Assembly: GCA_949130495.1 (NCBI GenBank)
Contig: CASBWL010000422.1
Location: 744,001-808,000 of the forward strand
Direction of reading: 5' to 3'
Source of the DNA: Sambucus nigra
Lineage: Eukaryota; Streptophyta; Magnoliopsida; Dipsacales; Adoxaceae
Length of the DNA stretch: 64,000 nucleotides
Translations under genes and position numbers: made by a program
Part shown: positions 23,508 through 34,493 of the stretch, piece after piece
Layout: each line of letters starts with the position of its first letter
Numbering within the stretch: position 1 is the stretch's first letter
The notes under the pieces: model-generated
Database searches by the model: none
What the model saw: only the letters and a program-made list of their open reading frames with translations
Told to the model about the DNA's origin: nothing

Positions 23508-25064
23508 GTGTTTGCATATTTATCAAACGCTAGTTATGCTTTTTGATATATTTTTGCTAGCGTTGTGACATGTAATTTTTGTATAGATGTTTTATTTTTT
23601 TTAGGAAAAAATTTGAAAAATACAAAAAGATTTTATTTTGATAAAATTTTGAGAAAATCCAAAAAGATTTTTGTATTTTGTTTGCACCTTTTATGGATGG
23701 ACACTTAGGATGACCAGGTCACAACATCATTCCATTCTTCATGTGATTATTTGATAGTGTTTTGAGACAATAGGTCAATTCATTCATGTGCTTTATAATA
23801 TTTAGAGTCATTAAGATGTCATTAAGTGTTACTTCCTACATGTTTAGCTCATGTTTCCTTTATTGCACACATGCACGGATTTGTTTGATTATTGTGCTTG
23901 TCTTATCACATGTTGGTTGGGTGTTTTCACTTCAATCCTGTCCTTAAAACGAACCAAGCGCGAAAAATTTTGATAAGGAAATTGTGCATATAAGAACCGT
24001 TTTGTGAGTTTGTGTGCTTTATTTAAAAACGGGAAAAGGCTGCGAAAGGTTCATTTTGCCTTTGCGAATACTAAGCCACCGTTAAATTGGACCGAAAAAA
24101 TGGAGAAATTTTATTATCCGGGGTCCAAAGAGGTTTAAAAGAGCCCGAAAAAATTTAAAGGCAATAAAAAGAAATTCATGCCAATTATGGGTCATTTAGG
24201 TTTGTGCACCAATTCTCCAAAGTTTGAGAATTTAGTTTATTCACCTCTAAAAGAAAATATATATGAGGGTGTTTGGTTGGAGATTTTATAACGGGTTTGC
24301 ACATCCTTGAAAATGCGCTAAATAGTTTGGACGTTATTGGTGTGGAAACCATTCTGACTTTGATTTGTTGATTTGCATAAGACGATGCCATCTAAATTCA
24401 AAAACCTTTACACCTAAGGATACTTTTGATGTTCATTCGTTAGGGGTACACATATGCATCATGTACATATGATTGATTGAGTTTATTTACCTATCGAATG
24501 TGTTCACACCCATAAATTCCATTTCCATGACTTGGTTGTTTGAGTTTAAATTCATGGTGTGATTTTTTTTTGTATCCTGTTTTTGTATAAAAAAAATTGA
24601 AAAATCCAAAAATAGTTTGTGAAATTTTTGGGGACATACCTTTGCATGCGCGTAGCTTGATCTTTGTTTGCTATGTATTTTGTCGTGACACTCCATATTT
24701 TGATTTTTTTTCTTCTTATCTGTCTATTTGGGGACATCATAAAAAGGGGGAGAAAGAATTATCAGTTATGGGGGAGTTTTTGCATTATGGGGGAGATTTG
24801 ATTATTAATGCTTTATTCTTATATCATTTCAAACTCGATGCGTCACGAAGGTTTTTTCTTTATCTCATGTGTGTAGGAACAAATATTGAAGATCATGATG
24901 TTGCACACCCTGATGAGAAAAGCTTTGAGATTTGACGAAGATGATTGAAGAACAGTTATGAGGTCTTGGAAATTTATTCATGGGAGGGTAGATTTGTATA
25001 GGCATTTTGGTTTTTGATAATTCGGATTTTTTATGTATGTACCGGAATAGACTAGGGGGAGATT
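23508..25064 (+). other. non-coding 3' internal region of the non-autonomous element
   Basis: No protein domain is recognised. The last 350 bases hold several purine-tract-like strings (aaaaagggggagaaag near 24742, atgggggag near 24768 and 24787) before the tract used at the LTR border, ctagggggagattt. The open frames here lack any family motif. Confidence 0.5.
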
Positions 25065-26226
25065 TGTACGGTCATATTTTCATAGGTCCGTTATCTATTT
25101 ATTATGTCATATACCGCTACACCGTCGAAGAGCATTCATGAGTCATCTACATCTAAGACGGATCCAAAATATTCAAGTTCTTAATCATTCAAGGTTCCGC
25201 GAAGTTTAATTTGGTAAGGTTATGTTTTAAATACCTTTACTCTTCACTTAGAGCTTTTGGGATATTTTTACAAAATATTTTCTAAGTGTTGGAGCGGACT
25301 TTTTCGTCAAATATTGAGAATGAGTATTTTTTCTAAGTTTTGAAGCGGACCTCGGTTTTGATGTCCAGGTCGTTCGCGCGAGATCAGCATCTCGTTTGAA
25401 CGAGATTGGAAGTCGCGCGATGTCGTTTGAACGACATGCATACTTCGTTCGAGCGACATATGCTTCTCGTTCGAACGAGCTCGAATTTTGAGGCGGTGCA
25501 TTTTTGTATAAATACTCATTAAATGGTAACGTTTTCATGAAGAAGTCACAGCGTTTTGACGAACAAAAATACTGTGAAAGCAGAATCCTTTTTGGCTTCT
25601 TCCTTTAGGGTTTTAATCCCTTTTTGTTTTCAATTCACAAAACTCCCATATGCTTTAGTGAATTGTTTTGGTGTTCAAGAACACAACTTGTGCCCTTGTT
25701 TATTCTTTGTGGGGAGAGCTCTACAACCGACAGCTACGTGCTATTGTGGAGGGAGTCCTTGTGAAGATTTCAGACTGCGTGTCTAGGATTGCGGTCCCTG
25801 TGGTATAGCTGCGTGTGAACCACTGCAGATTTTTAGCCGTTGCTTTGAAGGTTTGACGAAGACACCGTGTGTTACACTTGTGGGAGATTATCAGGTTGTA
25901 TGTAAGTCAATGGTCTTGTGAATTCTTCAAAGTTATAGAAATAAAAAGGATTTTTCCTGCGGGGATTTTTCCTTAAGCATGTGTCGCATGCTTTATTTAT
26001 TTTATGGTTTGACACACGCACACACGCAGTTTAATGATTTGGGGCTGATTTATTTTTGTTTAAAAATAGACACTAATTAAATAAGTGTGCCAACGTAGAA
26101 AGTTGCGAATTTAATCAATTATCACACAGTCGTTTTGTTTTTCAAATTGGTATCAGAGCTTATTTAAGCGATCACCACTTTTACAAATTGGTATTAGAGC
26201 TTATTTAAGCGATCGCCACTTTTACA
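25065..26226 (+). repeat. 3' LTR of the non-autonomous element
   Basis: Matches the 5' LTR along its full 1162 bp with few visible changes, including the palindrome cluster (near 25390-25480), the TATAAATA box and the two 41 bp primer-site-containing units before the TATAC duplication. Confidence 0.9.
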
Positions 26227-27130
26227 TATACATACACAACCTGTTACGAAATCAAAACATAAAGTTAGAGTATATTCATATAAAATTAAAATAAATTTAT
26301 AAAAAAATAATCAAATCATTCATTCAATATTCGAGTCAATTAATCAAATCATTGTAATTGTGTAAATCATGTGCTGAATTAACTCGAATATTGAATGAAT
26401 AATTTAATTGTGTAAATTCAGCAGATGATTTACACAATTACAATGATTTGATTAATTGAAAACAAATATATCAACATATTTTGATTGATCGGCATGCAAA
26501 ACATTTCTTCATAACAGATATAAAGTTACAAATATTCGAATTAATGGAATGGAAATACATCAACCTATTTTAATTAATAGAGAATTAAAGTAAAGGTTAT
26601 GTTCCTTCCTAAATTTATAAATACCCTTTATTTTTTGGTTCACGCCAGTGGCACCATTTTTCATGGTGTTTTTAGTACAGGGACTAAATTTATAAAATTT
26701 TATGGAGTCCCTATTTTTATACACTTTAAGCATTATGAGGACCTTTTCCCAAAACTCCTTTTGATTAATCGACATGCAAAACATTTTTTCGTAACATGTA
26801 TACACTTACAAATGATCGAATTAATGCAAAGGATAATCTTTGTTAAACAAAGTGAAAAGAATTGATTTCTTAGAAAAAAATGATAACTTCTTTCTTTAAG
26901 AGAACAAAGCTAGTCGAACAAAAGTAAAAAGAAATCATAAGATCCTAAGTTATTAGAGAGAACAAACCTGGTTGATAGAAGCAGAAGGAAGAAAGAGAAG
27001 ATCTTAGCTTATTGGAAATGCTGTTAATCGCTGGTTAGGTCAGTGATAACAAAATGAATGAAATGTCGTAAAAGGTATTTATATGGGCCTAATCGTTTAA
27101 AATTTGTTTAACTCGGTTAAAACGTCCAAA
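26227..27130 (-). promoter_or_regulatory. MULE leader and probable promoter
   Basis: On the minus strand, ggcccatataaatacc (27076-27091) combines a GGCCCA element with a TATA box, followed by a pyrimidine-rich leader (27040-26960) and a possible donor (ccag|gtttgt) near 26966. Two related segments lie at 26485-26545 and 26758-26825. A 'cacgccagtggcacc' string near 26643 is the complement of the MULE's gccgctggcg motif. The transcript would run left through 21353 to the transposase ATG at 20790. Promoter function is inferred. Confidence 0.45.
26337..26458. repeat. inverted repeat able to form a long hairpin
   Basis: Arms 26337-26370 and 26425-26458 (34 bp each) are exact reverse complements. 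The pairing extends with small gaps to about 44 bp through gctgaatt and aattcagc. A second inverted pair, cattcaatattcgagt (26321-26336) with actcgaatattgaatg (26382-26397), overlaps the first and offers an alternative fold. Confidence 0.8.
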
Positions 27131-27999
27131 ATATCCAGTCAAGGGATTAGACTGTAAAAACCAAATAAAAAAAGAAGAAAGAAGGGTATAAAGAACTTGC
27201 AACAAATATTTACCATCAAATATATAACTCTTGTATACTTTGTACAAAGGAGATACACATATTTCAAATTTAAGAGGTCTAAAAAAATCCTGAAAAATGA
27301 TGTTTAAACTATGCAATATATAGAGAAACACATATAGAATAATTGAGAAAGAAAATAAAACAACTAAGAAGATGTCGAAATGGAGCATTGGGACAAACTA
27401 TTTCATTAAGAAATTGACTTTAAATTATTTCAGAGTCTCCACCATATTGTAGAAAGAGGCAAATGCATTAATTGGGTAGTAAAAAGCAATCAAAGTAGTT
27501 ATGCATAAAGTCACTAAGAGATTGGAAATTAAGCATTGAAAAAGTCATTGCTTAGCAGTAGGGGCCAATTCGATTTTAATTAAGAGGGATGAAGGGACAT
27601 TATGTTCTTTTACTTTACAGCATTGAGAAGATAAAGTAATCAATTGATGTTTATTGAATTTTTTTCATGTGTAAAGTTCACATTGCAAGACTCAATTATA
27701 CATATACACTATATCGATAAGAAAATATCCAAAGTATTGTAATATTTATGTTCCTCCATAATATTGAAATATTTTATTAGCTCAAAAAATGTGATTTTTG
27801 CTCTATGTTAGTGGATATATGAATTACTCTTAAGTAAAAAAAACTCCCACGTAACCCATCGTGTTAGCTACGATTTTGGATCTTTAGATGGCACTGATAT
27901 TATGTAGGTTCTCCCCATCCAGTTCTTTTTTAATACACATTTCTCCCAACGACCTTTGAACAATAGGGTATGGATATCATTCAATTTTTGTTTTTATGT
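27131..27999. other. AT-rich stretch without recognised content
   Basis: No coding region, LTR border, terminal repeat or RNA gene could be supported on either strand. It may include the right terminus of the MULE, but no terminal inverted repeat was identified. Confidence 0.4.
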
Positions 28000-28340
28000 T
28001 AGTTTATTACATTTTTAAGTTAGTTATATGAAAAGGGAGTCCCTCACAATCATGGTAAATAGCATAAAAATAAAGACGAGGGTGAGATTTATGTAGTTCG
28101 GCCAAGATCAACCTACGTCTATGGCGGTGGTTGGATTTTTTCCATTATAATGTGGAGATAATTTACATGAGAATATTGTCTAGCTTCTCAAACCCCTTGC
28201 ATAATGGGGGTCTCCCATTTATATAAAGTTAGGGGTTACTATTAGATAAGGACTATCTTATTAGAGTTTACATCGTAGTAAAATTGTTCATTTAATATAT
28301 TTGGTCTTCTATACCAACTTGGACTATTGTCATCTTTATC
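28000..28340 (-). repeat. LTR-like fragment, minus orientation
   Basis: On the minus strand a TATATAAAT box (near 28221-28229) is followed, about 100 bases on, by a ctacgt...ggccgaac stretch (28097-28125). The same TATA-then-motif layout occurs in the LTRs of T1, G1 and the 29100-29752 element. TG/CA borders, a partner LTR and internal sequence are not seen, so it may be a solo or truncated LTR. Confidence 0.35.
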
Positions 28341-29099
28341 TTGCTTAATGATCATACAGTACAATTTGAACTAGGGGTGTTCATGATTCGGTCTAGTCCG
28401 ATTTTGGGACTTTTGGGGGACCAGACTGAATTAATCGATACTTTAAAAGTTAGGGCCGGTACATACCGGTCCATCAATATGAATCATGTTTTGTTTTGAT
28501 CTGGTCTAGGTTTTTCAGTCCCAAAAAAGAAATAGTTTCTATAATTAAAAAACAGAATTACAAGTGGGATAAAAAAAATCGAAAAATCTAATTTGAGATT
28601 TAAACTTAGCAGTAGAAGGGATAAAAATGTTCTACGAAGATAATACCATAACAATTAGATTTGAGATTTGAACTGATAAACATTTATATCATAACAATAA
28701 ATTTAAACACACTATTTTTAAATAAATCTCAATAACTAACCCTAGATTTAAATGGATTATAGCTATACACATAAAAATGTACACGAATGTGAAATATTAA
28801 CCCTAGACAAATTCATATCTTGGTTAAAGAGGGAGAGATTAATAAAAATAAAGTATGATACCCCATAAAATTATTAATTAGGCTGATTATTTTTAGTATA
28901 AAAATTATGAGAGTCAAGCAAGTAATAGCATTCTAAGCATGAACGAGATAAATAATAAATAACGAGAATGATATATAATAATGGTGATGAAAAGAAAACT
29001 ATAACATTGATACCATCTATTATAATCTAAAACTAGTATAAAAAAATTTGGGCCATAGCTATAATATACTAATAATACACAATAATAAATAAAGAAATT
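28341..29099. other. AT-rich stretch with a possible short element remnant
   Basis: 28374-28530 starts ctaggggtgttcatgattcgg and contains paired 'gccggtacataccggtc' strings, a style common in short non-autonomous plant elements. Its ends do not pair clearly. The rest is AT-rich with no supported feature. Confidence 0.25.
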
Positions 29100-29752
29100 G
29101 TCACTATCAATATGCCAATTTAGGTTGAATAAAGAGGGATGAGAAACAAAGAAGGAACCCCGAGATTACATGGTTCGGCCTAATGCGGTGCCTACATCCA
29201 CAGGTGCAGTGTTGATAGTTTGTATTTCAATGGGCAGCAGTTAATAAATGAATGATTATAAGATCTCAAGATTATCTCTATGGTTTAGCGTATGTTCATT
29301 TCAGTGGAATATTTTTAGCTCCCTTATTATGTTGTATTGAGAGTTATTTATAGGTAGTTAGTAGAAAAATAGTAGTAGGATAGGTGGAGTGCCTTTATAG
29401 GTCAGGCAGTTACACCTTTTAGATGCCATGGGGTGGATAATCATGGGTTAGTAACAACTAGACAATGGTGGAATATTTTATCACATGTGTGATGGGTTTC
29501 ATCTAATCATATACCTTTTGTCATGTGATATAAATTGGTGTAAGGATGGCTTGGACGATGTTAATTAACTATGTCAACTAACATTGTGTTAATAGTGATC
29601 ACACAGGTAAATATGTAGCTATCCAAATACCCTGAGATGACCTCATTGTTTATGGACGAACAAATTCTGGTCATGTCGACCTGACTGTCTGCCCTCGATG
29701 TCGACATGTGTCATCTTGAGAGTAGGTTATAAGATATCCCATATTTTAGCTA
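29100..29752 (-). repeat. LTR of a second Tat-like family, minus orientation
   Basis: On the minus strand a TATAAATAA box (near 29346-29354) is followed by a 'ggatgtaggcaccgcattag' then ggccgaaccatg stretch (about 29170-29200). A C-rich tract aaaagccccc (29755-29764), a purine tract on the minus strand, sits at the right border and marks the junction with the internal region. The left border is not exact. The sequence differs from the T1/G1 LTR, so this is a separate family. Confidence 0.5.
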
Positions 29753-31808
29753 TAATAAAAGCCCCCAGGAATTTATTCATGATTGGATCAAGTAACAGGT
29801 CCTTCAGAATATTAGATCTTCAGAGTGGTTGTTAGGTGGAATGAAGGAATGAATTATTAAGTAGTAGGTTTTTGTTGGTTCACTAAGATCTAGTCATCGT
29901 TGAATTCTGTTCGATGTGAGCAGAGCAGATGCACTTGTGTTATTTCTAGTTCATCAAATTACAGACACATGTTGACTAACTTGGACCGTTACCTGTCGTA
30001 ATCATCACGCGCGCATGGTATAGTGTGAGCGCCTGTTCTCTGCATCTGCTGAGTCTTTTTCTTTTTTAACCATAACATCACACATCATGATTAATTGAAA
30101 TTATTGCCCAAAGGATAGTATTTAAGGTATAAGTTTCCTTCTTTTAAACACCCATAACAGTTTTAAATTCTTCTAGCGCTTGAGAGAGAGAAAGAGAAAC
30201 CATCCAACTCTCAAAACACCTTCGTCTTCATCCAACTCTCCAAACACCTACGCCTCGAGATAATTCTTTCCATCTATGGTGAAGTACTTTTTCTCCATCT
30301 CTTGTACGACTTTAATCTTTATTGCAACTATCCTCGCACGTTTTTAGGTTTTTCGGGTACATAACTGCTCTAAATCTAAGTTTCTAGGGTTTTTTTCCAT
30401 CTTCTTCGAGTTCTTTGTAGTTTTCTATACCTATTGTTATATTATTGCTGAATTGATTTCTGTTTTGTGTTAAATTTGGAGGTTTTAGTATTTATGTGGC
30501 CATTGAGTTGGTTGGCCTAGGATCACATAATTTTTAGTGCTTTTATGAGTTTATGTGTTTAGTATTTGTCAAAAACGTCTGCTTCTATATCCCCCAAGCC
30601 TTAAAATACCCTAATTTTGTGGTGTCTTGTTGAGTTACGAATCTAATGTGCATAAGTGGTTAGAGTACTTGACTAAATTAAAGACTGACTATCTAGGCAC
30701 CCTTGCAAGGAGGTATCCTAAACCCCTTCAAGTTACCCTCCTCGAAGACAAGCCCAGTTACCCAAATTAGACCCGTAAGGCAACTTCTTCTGATAGTTCT
30801 GCTCCATTGCCTACTGGGGAATTATTCGAAGGTCCTGGATTTAAGGGACCTAAGGCAATAAGACCATAAAGCAACAGGTGGATGTTAAAAAGTTAGAAAA
30901 CACTGTATCAAAGTCTGTTGTGGATTTGGATTCTTCACCTGAGAGAACCATGTTCGATAGGGAAACACCTGTGAGACCCATTCATTCCATTTCCTTTCCG
31001 AGGAACTAATTGGCGAGGAGGCAAAAAATGAGGATATTTATTAAAGAGAATCTTTGAATTCTTATAACCCCTCTGCTACTGACACCAGGTGGTATGATTG
31101 TGACATATTGGAGGACGAGTTAGACCACCATAGGGAGAGGTATAATATTCCCCTTAGCATTTCCACCAGGTTGCCCACTAGAGAGGAAAGAGTTTATGAC
31201 ACCTTCTGCTCAGATTAAGTTTGCCATCCCCTATGGGCGCTTTAAGTTGGACTCCGCCTACCTTTACAACCTCTTATTAGGTCTATTTTAAATGAATATG
31301 GTGTCTCCCTCGCCAATCTTCCTCCGAATTCTTATAGGACTTTTATGGGAGCTACAATGTTCTGAACAGCCTTGATTGGGTTTGACCTTTCAGGGGACAT
31401 ATTCAAATATGTTCATGGACTGGAATAAAATGATAAGGCCCAAAGGTACTATTACTTTTCCAAGGAGGCCATACCTGAGAATGGTCAAGGTCTTCCGGTT
31501 TAACAACCATAGCTTGAAAGGTCAGTTTGTATTTGTAAAGGGTGATGGAGAATTCAGGATCCATGAGAAAAATAGCTCCTATGAGGTTCTATATGAGTGG
31601 AATGGCCTGAACATAATAAATATACATTTTTCACTTTTTCTAATACTATGGTATTTCTTTAAGTTGTACTATTCTATTATTTTTGCTCTCTGTTTCAGTG
31701 AAGAAAGCTCCAAATCTTTCATCTGCATTGCAACACTTGTTTAAAGCTTACTACATGCCCAAGCATACCAAAATTTAAGATTTTTTCCCCAAATTCATAA
31801 GGGCCAGA
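29753..31808 (+). pseudogene. antisense accessory ORF of the second Tat-like family (broken)
   Basis: Downstream of the LTR, the plus strand shows a TATTTAAGG box (30118-30126) and a pyrimidine/GA-rich leader (30175-30300). Broken coding sequence follows: KWLEYLTKLKTDYLGTLARR (about 30656), FAIPYGRFKLDSAYLYNLL (about 31220) and VKVFRFNNHSLKGQFVFVK (about 31482). The layout, with an ORF running against the LTR orientation beside the purine tract, and the WYFFV/QFVFV-type block match the antisense ORF of T1 and G1, although the sequence is only distantly similar. Many stops interrupt it. G1 is inserted at its right end. Confidence 0.45.
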
Positions 31809-32659
31809 TGATATGCCCAAAGTGTACCCACGTACTCAGGGTCATTAACCTCAGCCTGTCTCATAGCCAAGTTGACAAGAAGCTCACAACTACCATTATA
31901 AAGGTTGTATGCTGCAAGGTCGGCTCTCTATTACCAACCTCAGCTCTGCAGCAGCTGAGGTCAGTAGCGCCATATGGGGACAGGTTATTGTCAACATCCG
32001 ACTCTGCTTGCGTCGACATTATATCTCACCTCTGTGCCTAACCTCGACCAGTCTTCCCGGACGAGATCATCATAGCTATTAACAAGACAAAGCAACACCA
32101 TCGGACTTAACCAACCTCGTATTCATCTAGGCCGAGGTTACATCAGTTAGGGACACAAGCCCAAGCATATGCAAGCACATGTAAGGTTTGGAACGCGTGG
32201 TTAAGTTAGTTATAACTGAATCATTCCCCTCACGTGAGGGAATATTGCAGTCATCATTATCTATATACGATCAACCAGGTGTCATCAAGATACTAGTTCG
32301 ATCCTCATGCACATTCTCATTACATGCTTGAGGGGTACATTATACCCCTCAAGCACTATATATAGAGGTCTTCCTCTACCTTGTAAAATGATCGATAATT
32401 GCAACCCTAGCTAAAACTCTGTTGGTTTACACAATAGAGAGATAAATCTTGAGAGATTGTATCTATTGCCATTAGTGCCTTCATTTAGTGAAACTACTCA
32501 CACACTCACAGTGAATGTAGGCCAGATTGGCTGAACCACTTATATACTAGTGTTCATACTTTTCTCCTCACCTCCTTCTACTCGATATTTACTCTTATGC
32601 TGCCATTGTTGTTGCTAGTTTGAGCTTATCACCACCTCATATCGGTGGTGTTGTTTCCA
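31809..32659 (+). repeat. G1 5' LTR, 851 bp
   Basis: Begins TGATATGCCC and ends gtttcca. It holds a 'ccctcacgtgaggg' palindrome (about 32227), a hairpin pair around 'gaggggtacattatacccctc' (32331-32351) just before TATATATAG (32357), and the 'tgtaggcc...ctgaaccac' stretch (32515-32540) found in several LTRs of this window. Confidence 0.9.
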
Positions 32660-32671
32660 GCATCATCATTT

Positions 32672-32688
32672 TGGCACCGTCTGTGGGA
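32672..32688 (+). promoter_or_regulatory. G1 primer-binding site
   Basis: tggcaccgtctgtggga lies 12 bases after the LTR end. It is the form usual in plant Tat-like Gypsy elements (typically ggcgccgtctgtgggaa). I do not assign the tRNA. Confidence 0.75.
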
Positions 32689-32843
32689 GCGAGAAGATTC
32701 ATCTCTTCCTTTTTTGTTGCTTAACCTCACCGAAAACTCTGGTGGTGAACCAGGCCTCACCTTTACGTGGAGCTATTTCACCATTTAAAGAGGTCCTTTA
32801 AGGTTTCCAAGCTCTATAGTTCTATCATCAAAATCTCGAGCAT

Positions 32844-33464
32844 ATGGCACCGGAGTTACCACCACCTCCTCCACCATCTGTTGTTGGACGACCCAGTTCC
32901 AGCCAAGCACCACCCCAGTCCGAGATGGTTGACGTGGGAGCAACCTTGAAGTCCTTGGCTACAACTCATCAAGTGTTGCAGGAGAAATTTTCCCAATTAA
33001 TCCAAAACATAATGAGACCATCTGGGGTCTCACCAGATATGATTACTCCGGTAGTTTCTCAGCCATAGCATGAGGCCAGGGGACCACCCCAGGTACCATG
33101 AAAGGACCAACCTACTCCTCAACGGAGGAGGGATGTTGCTGACCCTAAGCGTTTACGATTGGGGAGGCAAGAAAACCCTTGCCCTGAGGATAGGTATGAT
33201 GACATTGAGGCAGAGGATGCCTCGGTAGACTGTTGGGAGTCGTATGAGGTTTCAAATAACATTGTACGTCCTATACAGCAGAGTCGAGGTCAGTATGAAA
33301 GACGATATGGTGATGTAAGATAAGAGGGTCAACTTTTTATCGCTTAAGTAGAGGGTCGGCCTTTGAAAGGCTCGGCCTAGTTACTGTTCTGAGGCAGAGG
33401 CTATCCAGGTCAAGAAGCATTGCTGGCTCACAAAGGGAAGATGGTGATCATCGGCCTCATCATG
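32844..33464 (+). pseudogene. G1 gag, N-terminal part
   Basis: ATG at 32844 opens MAPELPPPPPPSVVGRP, a proline-rich start. The first stop is a TAG near 33066 and others follow. The frame that reads GSQREDGDHRPHH at 33428-33464 continues in the same register at 43479 beyond the CACTA insertion. The same leader and start region recur at 53899-54362. Confidence 0.6.
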
Positions 33465-33720
33465 CACTACAAAAAAAGTTGCTTTTAATACCCTATTTTT
33501 TGAGACAGATAAAATATAGTCTTTAAAACATACTTTTTGAGATGTATATAATTAGCTGTCTCAAAAACTATTATTTTTTTAGACTGCTAATTATATCCGT
33601 CTCAAAAGAGGTCACTTTTTGAGATGGTTAATTATCCCCGTCTTATAAAGTAAACTAAATAAAATCGTAAAATGTTTACTGTCTCAAAAGATATACCAAA
33701 TAAGACCGCTAAAAAAATTA
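33465..33720. repeat. CACTA left subterminal repeat zone
   Basis: Repeated tttgagac and gtctcaaa strings in direct and inverted orientation follow the CACTACAA end. The counterpart zone lies at the right end. Confidence 0.85.
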
Positions 33721-33785
33721 TGTTCCCACCATAATCATTTTTCATCTCCCGCTTTACTTTACCAAAAAAAGATTAAAAAAAATAG

Positions 33786-33924
33786 GAACACACACACACA
33801 CACTCACCGTCTCTCACAAACCCAATCTCCCCTCCTGCTCTCACAAGTCCAATCGAAAACCCTCATATCATCTCTCCCGTCACTTTGAGACAGGTGGACA
33901 ACAACACCATTTAGGTACGCACCA

Positions 33925-33975
<51 letters not shown>

Positions 33976-34060
33976 ACTCACACACGCACCCACACACATA
34001 CACATAGTGATGCACACATGCACACGCACTGATGCACACCCACATATACATTAACACAAA
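33786..34060. repeat. microsatellites: (CA)n, (CT)n
   Basis: (CA)n near 33788-33802, (CT)n at about 33925-33970, then mixed CA-rich sequence to 34060. No gene. Confidence 0.85.
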
Positions 34061-34270
34061 TCTTCAAAGTTAGGGGTTTTAATTGAATTTTGTGTTGGGT
34101 ATTTACATGGACGAATACAATCTTCAAATTTAGGGTTTTCATTTTAATTTTCTATTGTGTATTCACCCTCACATTCAAAAATCTATTATTGATATAATTA
34201 TTAGGACATTGTAATTAAAATCAATTTATTGTTTCAAAAATCAAATTTTCATTTAATCTATTATAATAAA

Positions 34271-34493
34271 AGGATCAAATACCAAAAAGTCACTCAAACA
34301 TTTTTTAATATACATATAGTCTAAGCCTTTTTTATTTTGTTCCGAAAAATCCCTTAAACACCTATTTAAGCAATATTCTGTTATTTTTAAAGTCCGTACT
34401 GTCAGCATGTTGAGGGACTTTTTGGAACAAATAAAAAAGTTTGGAATATACACGTATTAAAAAATATTTGAGGGACTATTTGGTATATGCCCC
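34271..34493. mobile_element. MITE, about 223 bp, long imperfect inverted repeats
   Basis: The left arm starts aggatcaaataccaaaaagt and the right arm ends ctatttggtatatgcccc. The arms are diverged reverse complements over about 80 bases. The flanks tataataaa and tatataaaa resemble a 9 bp duplication with two mismatches, which would suit a Mutator-type MITE. It lies within the CACTA. Confidence 0.6.

Larger units (their letters stand above)
21354..26226 (+). mobile_element. non-autonomous LTR retrotransposon, 4873 bp
   Basis: Two LTRs of equal length (1162 bp, 21354-22515 and 25065-26226) are flanked by the perfect duplication TATAC (21349-21353 and 26227-26231). The methionine-type primer site (ttggtatcagag near 22517) and the purine tract ctagggggagattt before 25065 are both present. 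Inside there is only a broken gag-like region and no protease, integrase, RT or RNase H. Primer type, gag style and purine tract point to a Copia relative that depends on enzymes from elsewhere. Confidence 0.9.
7950..27130 (-). mobile_element. MULE (Mutator-like element), interrupted by two LTR elements
   Basis: The minus-strand order is promoter and leader (27130-26227 and 21353-20791), transposase first half (20790-18930) and transposase second half (8924-8106), then repeat-rich flank. The Copia at 8925-18929 and the LTR element at 21354-26226 are later insertions with perfect 5 bp duplications. With them removed, the transposase domain order is complete for a MuDR-type protein: N-terminal PB1-like region, MuDR DNA-binding domain, MULE DDE core, SWIM finger, GRPRNKRI tail. 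No terminal inverted repeat or 9 bp duplication was located, so both outer ends are approximate. Confidence 0.75.

Noticed and set aside
34253..34453. Minus-strand frame at 34253-34453
   Set aside because: It lies entirely within the MITE and reflects its inverted arms.
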